NCBI RefSeq assembly: GCF_000968685.2 | Contig: NZ_LAKD02000064.1 | Span: forward strand, 1 to 55,870 | From: Streptomyces antioxidans | GTDB taxonomy: Bacteria; Actinomycetota; Actinomycetes; Streptomycetales; Streptomycetaceae | DNA length: 55,870 nt | Reading direction: 5' to 3' | In this document: positions 50,132 to 55,870 of the stretch, in pieces | Numbering within the stretch: position 1 is the stretch's first letter | How the letters are laid out: the number at the start of each line of letters is the position of its first letter | Made by a program: the position numbers and the translations under genes | The notes under the pieces: model-generated | What the model saw: the letters and a program-made list of their open reading frames with translations, nothing else | Databases searched by the model: none | Told to the model about the DNA's origin: nothing

Positions 50132-52849
50132 GTGTTCCGACACAGCCGTTCCACACCGGTCCAAGGCGCTCTCGCGCTCCTCGGTGCCGCCGTGCTCCTG
50201 GCCACGGCGCTGGTCACCGGCGACCCGGCGGCCGCCGTGGACAGCGGCCTGCGGGTCCGTGGCGCCACCGTCGACGGCCGGGCCGATCCGCTCGGCGTTG
50301 ACGCCGCCCGCCCTCTGCTGGGATGGAAGCTGAGCACCGCCTCGCGCGATGTCGTGCAGTCGGCTTACCAGATCCTGGTCTCCACGTCCGCCGGGCAGTT
50401 GGCGCACGACCACGGCGACGTATGGGACAGCGGCAAACGGCACTCCGACGAGTCCGTGGGGGTGCCCTACGGCGGTCGGCGGCTCGCGCCCCGCACCCGC
50501 TACTACTGGAAGGTCCGCGTCTGGGACGGGCAGGGCAGGGCATCGGCGTGGAGCGCCCCCTCCTCATGGGAGACGGCGCTGAACGCACCGGAGGACTGGG
50601 AGGGTGCGCGGTGGATCGGCCCGTCCGATCCCGAGGCCGGGGCTCCCCTGCTGCGCACGGAGTTCTCCCTGGACAAGGAGGTGGCCGGCGCGCGTGCCTA
50701 TGTGGCCGGTCTCGGCCTCCACGAGCTGCGCCTCAATGGCGCGAAGGCCGGCGACCGCGTCCTCGCACCGGCGAACACGCCCTACGACCGGCGGGTGCTG
50801 TACGACACGTACGACGTGACCGGGGCGCTGCGCAAGGGCGGCAACGCGGTGGGGCTGTGGCTGGGCCACGGCTACGGGGAGAACTTCAGCCGGTACGGCT
50901 TCCGCTGGAACGGTCAGCGGCAGGCGGTCATGCTGCTCGACGTCACCTTCACCGACGGCACCCGGCGCCGCCTCACCACCGACCCGTCCTGGAAGTGGTC
51001 CATCGGGCCGGTCACCGCGGATGACCTGTACGACGGTGAGTCCTACGACGCCCGCAAGGAACAGGACGGCTGGGACGAGCCGGGCTTCGACGACCGTTCC
51101 TGGGAGAGCGTGTCCGTGGTCGACGCGCCGCGGGGCCCGCTGCGGTCCACCACCATGCCGCCGCTCCGGGTGACGGACACCCTGGAGCCGAGGAAGGTGA
51201 CCGAGATCCGGCCGGGCGCGTACGTCTACGACTTCGGCCAGAACATCGCCGGCTGGGCGCGCCTGAGCGCCAGGGGCGAGGCCGGTACCCGCATCACGAT
51301 GCGTACGGCCGAGGAGCTCGGCGCCGATGGCACGCTGGACACCGCCACCAACCGGGACGCCGCGGCGACCGACACGTTCACCCTCGCGGGAACGGGTCGT
51401 CGCGAGAGCTATGAACCGCGCTTCACCTATCACGGCTTCCGCTACCTGGAGGTCGCCGGACCTCCAGGGGCGGCGGACATCGGGGAGGTGCGGGCACGGG
51501 TCGTCCACGCGGACGTGGCGTCCACCGGCGCCTTCGACTCCTCCAGCAAGGACCTCAACCGCATCTGGAAGAACAACCGCTGGAGCATCCTCAACAATTC
51601 CATGAGCACGCCCACCGATACCCCGGTCCGCGATGAGCGCACCCCGCCGGCCATGGACGTCCAGGCCTACCGGGACGCGGCGACCCGCGAATTCGGCATG
51701 GAGGGCTTCTACGCGAAGTACCTGGGGGACCTGCCGCCGGGCACCGCGCTGCCCTCCGACGACGTCAAGGCGCAGTACCCCGACATGGCCGGCGGTCAGG
51801 TCTCCCTGGCCTGGACCCTGTACGAGCAGTACCGCGATCGTGATGCGCTGGAGACGGCCTATCCGGACATGAAGCGGTTCGTGGACCGCAACGCCACCGA
51901 GGTCCCCGGCCTCATCTGGCCCGCGGACAAGGGCTTCGGCGACTGGTGCCCGCCGGACCACGGGCCGCAGGCCAACGACGGCATGGGCAGCCCCACCGCC
52001 GGGGACTGCACCAGCGAGGTCTCGCTGGTCAACACCGCCCTCTCCTACGAGCAGGCCCGGGCCGTGGCGAAGGCAGCGGGCGCGCTCGGGCTCCGGCGGG
52101 ACGCGCACCACTTCGCGTCCCTGGCGGGCCGCATCAAGAGCGCGTTCAACGCGCACTTCCTCAACGCGGCCGGTGATACGTACGGCAGCGGACGCCAGGT
52201 GACCAGCGTCCTCCCGCTGGCGTTCGGTCTCGTGCCCGCCGACAAGGTCAACGCTGTCGGCGACCAGCTCGCCCGGACCATCCTCGAACACGACGCCGGC
52301 CATCTGGACACCGGCATCTTCGGCACCCGCTACCTGGTCGACGCGCTGGCCCGCACCGGGCGGATCGACCTGGCGATGGCCGTGCTCCACCAGCGCACCT
52401 ATCCCGGCTTCGGCTTCCAGCTCGCCAAGGGTGCCACCACCACCTGGGAACAGTGGCTCTACCGCTCCTCGATGGAAACCCATGACCACGCGATGTTCGC
52501 CGGGATCAACAGCTCGCTGTACACCGTCCTGGCGGGCATCCGGCCCACCGAGCCCGGGTACCGCGCGATCGCGGTCGAGCCACGGGTCCCCGACTCCCTC
52601 GACCGGGTGTCCGCCTCGCAGGAGACGGTGCGCGGCCGCGTCGCCAGCAGCTGGCGGAAGACGGGGAGCGCCCTGCGACTGTCCGTCACCATCCCGGCCA
52701 ACAGCCGCGCGGTGGTGCGCGTGCCCCTGACCCACCGGGGCGACCGGGTCCAGGCCCCCGCCGAAGCGCGGCAGACGCGGGCCACCGCCCAGGCGGTCTC
52801 GTACCGCGTCGGCTCGGGCACGTGGACGTTCACCGTACGAGCCCGTTGA
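50132..52849 (+). CDS. Secreted alpha-L-rhamnosidase, GH78
   Basis: A 905-aa exported enzyme releasing L-rhamnose from glycosides. Signal peptide about 1-34 from GTG 50132; upstream GTG codons at 50090 and 50123 are in frame alternatives. Domain order: N-terminal Bac_rhamnosid domain (GLRVRGATVDGRADPLGVD), the RWIGP / AYVAGLGLHELRLNG beta domain, VYDFGQNIAGWARL, the six-hairpin catalytic domain and a C-terminal beta domain. At residues 501-502 the acidic pair in VRDERTPPAMDVQAY sits where most GH78 enzymes have RDERLGWTGD, so the WTGD part is replaced by PAMD. No sugar transporter adjoins it. Confidence 0.92.
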   Translation: MFRHSRSTPVQGALALLGAAVLLATALVTGDPAAAVDSGLRVRGATVDGRADPLGVDAARPLLGWKLSTASRDVVQSAYQILVSTSAGQLAHDHGDVWDSGKRHSDESVGVPYGGRRLAPRTRYYWKVRVWDGQGRASAWSAPSSWETALNAPEDWEGARWIGPSDPEAGAPLLRTEFSLDKEVAGARAYVAGLGLHELRLNGAKAGDRVLAPANTPYDRRVLYDTYDVTGALRKGGNAVGLWLGHGYGENFSRYGFRWNGQRQAVMLLDVTFTDGTRRRLTTDPSWKWSIGPVTADDLYDGESYDARKEQDGWDEPGFDDRSWESVSVVDAPRGPLRSTTMPPLRVTDTLEPRKVTEIRPGAYVYDFGQNIAGWARLSARGEAGTRITMRTAEELGADGTLDTATNRDAAATDTFTLAGTGRRESYEPRFTYHGFRYLEVAGPPGAADIGEVRARVVHADVASTGAFDSSSKDLNRIWKNNRWSILNNSMSTPTDTPVRDERTPPAMDVQAYRDAATREFGMEGFYAKYLGDLPPGTALPSDDVKAQYPDMAGGQVSLAWTLYEQYRDRDALETAYPDMKRFVDRNATEVPGLIWPADKGFGDWCPPDHGPQANDGMGSPTAGDCTSEVSLVNTALSYEQARAVAKAAGALGLRRDAHHFASLAGRIKSAFNAHFLNAAGDTYGSGRQVTSVLPLAFGLVPADKVNAVGDQLARTILEHDAGHLDTGIFGTRYLVDALARTGRIDLAMAVLHQRTYPGFGFQLAKGATTTWEQWLYRSSMETHDHAMFAGINSSLYTVLAGIRPTEPGYRAIAVEPRVPDSLDRVSASQETVRGRVASSWRKTGSALRLSVTIPANSRAVVRVPLTHRGDRVQAPAEARQTRATAQAVSYRVGSGTWTFTVRAR

Positions 52850-52880
52850 CGCCCGCGGGCATCTGCGGAAGGCGCCCCCG

Positions 52881-53468
52881 TTACCCCCGGGCCGCCCCGA
52901 GCGGCAGCTCCGGGGACTCGGCGCCCTCCCAGGTCTGCGGGTCCCACAGCCCCGATCTGCGCAGCGACTGCGGGCAGTGCAGATAGATCTCGTCGATCTC
53001 CAGCAGGAGGGCAAGTGCCGGGCGCTGGTTCCTGACCGTCATGGCGTCGAAGAACGGGGCGTCGGTGAGGATGCGGGCGCGGCCGTTGATCCGCAGCACG
53101 TCCTTGGCTCCGGGTATCAGGAACAGCAGGCCCGCGCGGGGGTTGCGCAGGATGTTGTGGAAGCTGTCGGCGCGGCGGTTGCCCGGCCGGTCCGGCAGCG
53201 CCAGTCGGCCGGGATCGAGGACGTGGGCGAAGCCGGGTCCGTCGCCGCGCGGCGACACGTCGCAGTCGCCGTGCTCGTCGGCCGTGGCGAGCAGGCAGAA
53301 CGGCGAGCGGCCGAGCAGTTCCCGGTCCCGGTCGTCGAGGCGGTCGTGCACCTTGTCGATCACGATGGGGTGCGGTTCGCCGAGGATCTCGCGCAGCTCC
53401 GCCGCGGAGCTCAGCTCCACGAAGCCGTCGCCGGTCGGGGGCGCGAGGGGGTCCGTCGTGTGCAGCAA
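52881..53468 (-). CDS. Pyridoxamine 5'-phosphate oxidase-family (FMN split-barrel) protein, MSMEG_1061 type
   Basis: A 195-aa protein with the split-barrel segments FCLLATADEHGDCDVSPRGD, LALPDRPGNRRADSFHNILR, NPRAGLLFLIPGAKDVLRIN and the end LLEIDEIYLHCPQSLRRSGLW. This last segment, with the conserved Cys near the C-terminus, is typical of the MSMEG_1061 subfamily. A TTG at 53468 with AGGAG at five bases is the best start; GTG/ATG codons at 53537/53534 would add about 23 residues. It is divergent from a FecCD operon across iron box 3, so it is probably iron regulated. The substrate is unknown. Confidence 0.85.
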   Translation of the reverse strand: MLHTTDPLAPPTGDGFVELSSAAELREILGEPHPIVIDKVHDRLDDRDRELLGRSPFCLLATADEHGDCDVSPRGDGPGFAHVLDPGRLALPDRPGNRRADSFHNILRNPRAGLLFLIPGAKDVLRINGRARILTDAPFFDAMTVRNQRPALALLLEIDEIYLHCPQSLRRSGLWDPQTWEGAESPELPLGAARG

Positions 53469-53552
53469 GCCGACTCCTGAATCCGTAACTGACCTCCGCG
53501 GTCGACAGCCGGAAGTCCGCGGAGGTGGTTGCATCACGAACGTTATCCGATG

Positions 53553-53571
53553 TTAGGTTAGGCTCACCTAT
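53553..53571. promoter_or_regulatory. Iron box 3
   Basis: TTAGGTTAGGCTCACCTAT, a DmdR/IdeR-type 19-bp box with a near-perfect left half, between the divergent split-barrel gene and the second FecCD pair. Confidence 0.9.
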
Positions 53572-53637
53572 GTTCGGAAGCGTCCGTCCGGGCGTTTGCC
53601 GCTCCGCGGCCGTGACGGCGAACCAGAAACGTGTTCA

Positions 53638-54699
53638 GTGCATCTCACCGAGACAAGATCCAAGACGCTGCCGCACGGCGCCGGCCCCGTGGCCCGGCGC
53701 CGCGGCGGACCGCTGCTGCTCGGCCTGTTCGGGCTCGCCGTCCTCCTCGTGGCCGCCATCGGGCTGAGCCTCGCGGTCGGTTCGGGCCAGGTGCCGCTCG
53801 GCGACGTGCTGTCCGGCCTCTTCCACCCCGACAGGACCCAGCGGGCGCAGCTCATCGTGCGGGAGGTGCGCATCCCGCGCACCGCCGCCGGAGTCCTGGC
53901 CGGCGTGGCACTCGGCCTCGCCGGCACCGTGATGCAGGGCGTGGCCCGCAATCCCCTCGCCGATCCTGGCCTGCTGGGCGTCAACGCCGGGGCGTCGGTC
54001 TTCGTCGTCTTCGCCATCAGCGTGCTCACCCTGACCGAGCCGCGGCAGTACATCTGGTTCGGCTTCCTCGGCGCCTGCCTCGCCGCCGTGCTGGTGTACG
54101 GGATCGGCAGCCTCGGCCGGGAGGGTGCCACCCCCGTGAAACTGGCCCTGTCCGGGGCCGCGGTGGCGGCCGCCCTCGGTGCCCTGACCAGCGCCATGCT
54201 GCTCACCGACAGCCGCACCTTCGACCAGTTCCGGTTCTGGCAGGTCGGCTCCCTGAGCGGCCGTGAGTCCGGCGTTCTGTGGCAGGCCCTGCCGTTCATC
54301 GCCGTCGGCTGTGTCCTGGCACTCGCCCTCGGCCCCCAGCTCAACACCCTGGCCCTGGGCGACGACACCGCCCGCGGCCTCGGCCAACGCATCGCCCTGG
54401 CGCGGCTCGGCGCCGCCGCATGTGTGGTGCTGCTGTGCGGCGCGGCGACCGTGGTCGCCGGGCCGATCGCCTTCGTGGGCCTGGCCGTTCCGCACGCGGC
54501 CCGGCTCATCACCGGCCCCGACTACCGCTGGATCCTGCCCTACAGCGCCCTGCTCGCCCCGGCGGCGCTGCTTCTCGCCGATGTCATCGGCCGGTTGATC
54601 GCCCGGCCCGGCGAGGTCCAGGTCGGGGTGATGACCGCGGCGCTCGGCGCGACCCCCTTCATCCTCCTCGTGCGGCGCAGGAACGTGGTGGACCTGTGA
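53638..54699 (+). CDS. FecCD-family iron-siderophore ABC permease 3
   Basis: A 353-aa permease: VRIPRTAAGVLAGVALGLAG, MQGVARNPLADPGLLGVNAG, FWQVGSLSGRESG, GPIAFVGLAVPHAARLITGP, LLADVIGR. It starts at GTG 53638, about 65 bp after iron box 3; a TTG at 53596 is in frame but non-homologous. Its stop overlaps the partner permease start. It is a paralogue of the permease at 42278 and forms a second siderophore importer. Confidence 0.95.
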   Translation: MHLTETRSKTLPHGAGPVARRRGGPLLLGLFGLAVLLVAAIGLSLAVGSGQVPLGDVLSGLFHPDRTQRAQLIVREVRIPRTAAGVLAGVALGLAGTVMQGVARNPLADPGLLGVNAGASVFVVFAISVLTLTEPRQYIWFGFLGACLAAVLVYGIGSLGREGATPVKLALSGAAVAAALGALTSAMLLTDSRTFDQFRFWQVGSLSGRESGVLWQALPFIAVGCVLALALGPQLNTLALGDDTARGLGQRIALARLGAAACVVLLCGAATVVAGPIAFVGLAVPHAARLITGPDYRWILPYSALLAPAALLLADVIGRLIARPGEVQVGVMTAALGATPFILLVRRRNVVDL

Positions 54700-55766
54700 G
54701 CGGCACCCTGCGCCCCGCCCCCACGCCGCTCCCGTCCGCCGCCACCGCGCGGGTCCGTGCCGTCCGCCGTCGCGGTCGCGTCCGGTACGTCGGCGTCGGC
54801 ACCGGCCTGTGCGCGGCCGCCCTGATTGCGCTGTGCGTCTCGCTCAGCTACGGCGACTACACCGTGCCACTACCCGACGTGGTCACCACGCTGCTGGGCG
54901 GGGGTGACGCCGGATCCCGGTTCATCATCCTCGAACTGCGGCTGCCACGCGCCCTGTTGGCCCTGCTGATCGGCTGCTGCTTCGGGCTGTCCGGCGCCGT
55001 CTTCCAGACGCTGCTGCGCAATCCGCTGGCGAGCCCCGACATCATCGGCGTCGGCTCGGGCGCGGGCGCCGCGGTCGTGCTGGCAGGCGGGCTGGCCGGG
55101 CTCAGCGGCACACCGCTGTCGTTCGTGGCGCTGGCGGGCGCCCTGGCGACCGGGGCCGCCGTCTATCTGCTCGCCTGGCGCAAGGGCGTCACCGGGTACC
55201 GGCTCGTCCTCATCGGCCTGGGGGTCGGCACCGGTCTGTCCAGCGTCATCTCGTACCAGATGACGCGCTCGGACGTGACCGAGGCGCAGACCGCGTTCCT
55301 GTGGCTGACCGGGAGCATCAACGGCCGCTCCTGGCCCCACTTCTGGCCGCTGCTCGTGGCCGCCGCGCTGCTCGTGCCCCTGACCGCGGCCGCCGCCCGC
55401 GCGCTGCCCGCGCTCCAGCTGGGCGACGACACCGCGGGCGGCCTCGGCTCCCGGGTGGAACGAGACCGGCTCGCCCTGCTGGGCTGCGCCACCGGGCTGG
55501 CCGGTGTGGCCACCGCGGCGGCGGGCCCGATCGGCTTCGTCGCCTTCGTGTCCCCGCCGATCGCCCGGCGCCTGGTGCCGGGGCAGGGCGCCGCGCTGAT
55601 GCCCTCCGCGCTGACCGGGGCGGTACTCGTGAGCGTCGCCGACTTCGCGGGCCAGCACGTCCTGCCCGGCACACAGCTGCCCGTCGGGATCGTCACCAGC
55701 GTGGTCGGCGCACCGTACTTGCTGTGGCTGCTGGCGCGCGCCAACCGGGTCGGGAAGGGCGGCTGA
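54696..55766 (+). CDS. FecCD-family iron-siderophore ABC permease 4
   Basis: A 356-aa permease with GTG 54696 overlapping the previous stop. Signatures: LRLPRALLALLIGCCFGLSG, QTLLRNPLASPDIIGVGSG, LWLTGSINGRSWP, AAGPIGFVAFVSPPIARRL and LPVGIVTSVVGAPYLLWLL. The C-terminus is of normal form and lacks the insertion seen in the permease at 43333. The next gene starts three bases after its stop. Confidence 0.95.
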   Translation: MSGTLRPAPTPLPSAATARVRAVRRRGRVRYVGVGTGLCAAALIALCVSLSYGDYTVPLPDVVTTLLGGGDAGSRFIILELRLPRALLALLIGCCFGLSGAVFQTLLRNPLASPDIIGVGSGAGAAVVLAGGLAGLSGTPLSFVALAGALATGAAVYLLAWRKGVTGYRLVLIGLGVGTGLSSVISYQMTRSDVTEAQTAFLWLTGSINGRSWPHFWPLLVAAALLVPLTAAAARALPALQLGDDTAGGLGSRVERDRLALLGCATGLAGVATAAAGPIGFVAFVSPPIARRLVPGQGAALMPSALTGAVLVSVADFAGQHVLPGTQLPVGIVTSVVGAPYLLWLLARANRVGKGG

Positions 55767-55768
55767 CC

Positions 55769-55870
55769 ATGCCCCGACCAGGACACCCGCGCCCGTACCC
55801 GAAGCCGCACCCGCACCCGCACCCGCACCCGCACCGACCCGACGCCCCCGACGCCCCCGACGCCCCCGAC
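55769..55870 (+). CDS. Partial gene start with His/Pro-rich N-terminus (off window)
   Basis: ATG 55769 opens a frame that stays open to the window end (34 codons): MPRPGHPRPYPKPHPH followed by further PH pairs and then PDA triplets. It lies three bases after the permease stop. Position suggests the ATPase of the FecCD system, but the His/Pro repeats are not part of that family. The true start may lie further on. Confidence 0.45.
   Translation, partial: MPRPGHPRPYPKPHPHPHPHPHRPDAPDAPDAPD
55806..55870. repeat. Two adjacent microsatellites at the window end
   Basis: About five hexamer units of the type CGCACC (55806-55835), then three 9-bp units GACGCCCCC (55841-55867) and the beginning of a fourth. 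Both keep the frame of the partial gene starting at 55769. Confidence 0.85.

Overview
The window is chromosomal DNA of a Streptomyces-type actinomycete. GC content is very high with strong third-position G/C bias. GTG and TTG starts are frequent, operons are chained by 4-nt stop/start overlaps, DmdR/IdeR-type iron boxes are present, and one secreted protein closely matches Streptomyces Endo H as I recall it. I see no tRNA, rRNA, CRISPR array, insertion sequence, phage or conjugation gene.

Layout. (1) 0.2-4.8 kb: a fluoride-defence locus. A DUF211 / VIT-like membrane gene pair is followed by two separate fluoride riboswitches. The first leads into a pyrophosphatase and an enolase (the classic fluoride-sensitive enzymes), the second into crcB-DUF190-crcB. 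(2) 4.9-6.8 kb: Endo H and a lone cobF, both minus strand. (3) 6.8-12.0 kb: 2-methylcitrate cycle genes prpD-prpB-prpC, divergent from a PrpR/RamB/ScfR-type regulator across an array of TGCGAA boxes. (4) 12.1-17.0 kb: valine catabolism (mmsA, acyl-CoA dehydrogenase, 3-hydroxyisobutyryl-CoA hydrolase, mmsB and a truncated echA). Its 5' leader carries a full cobalamin riboswitch. (5) 17.2-32.6 kb: a vitamin B12 region with four cobalamin riboswitches in about 10 kb. It holds an ECF importer (S, fused AA', T) whose operon begins with two surface-anchored proteins. A divergent gene encodes a secreted protein that pairs an alpha/alpha-barrel with a transcobalamin-like C-terminal beta domain. A second riboswitch-led operon encodes an oligopeptide/nickel-type ABC transporter. 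(6) 32.6-40.3 kb: ROK regulator, a frame-disrupted gene, GH38 alpha-mannosidase, Gfo/Idh oxidoreductase and a secreted HAD phosphatase. (7) 40.5-41.4 kb: a deletion scar joining 3' fragments of a 4-hydroxy-2-oxovalerate aldolase gene and an IclR-type regulator gene head to head. (8) 41.5-50.0 kb: iron/siderophore uptake under two iron boxes (DUF2470 protein, two FecCD permeases, binding lipoprotein, siderophore-interacting reductase, heterodimeric IrtAB-like ABC pair). (9) 50.1-52.8 kb: secreted GH78 alpha-L-rhamnosidase. (10) 52.9-55.9 kb: a flavin-type oxidase-family protein divergent from a second FecCD pair across a third iron box. The following gene runs off the window.

How it works together. 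Regions 3 to 5 form a propionyl-CoA/B12 neighbourhood. Valine breakdown makes propionyl-CoA, the methylcitrate cycle disposes of it without B12, and the riboswitch-controlled transporters bring in corrinoid (or cobalt) needed for the B12-dependent methylmalonyl-CoA route. The most novel-looking element is the set of cell-surface and secreted proteins built from the same two kinds of domain as human intrinsic factor/transcobalamin, in three different arrangements, around a B12-riboswitch-controlled ECF importer. All functions are inferred from sequence reading; no database search was run.
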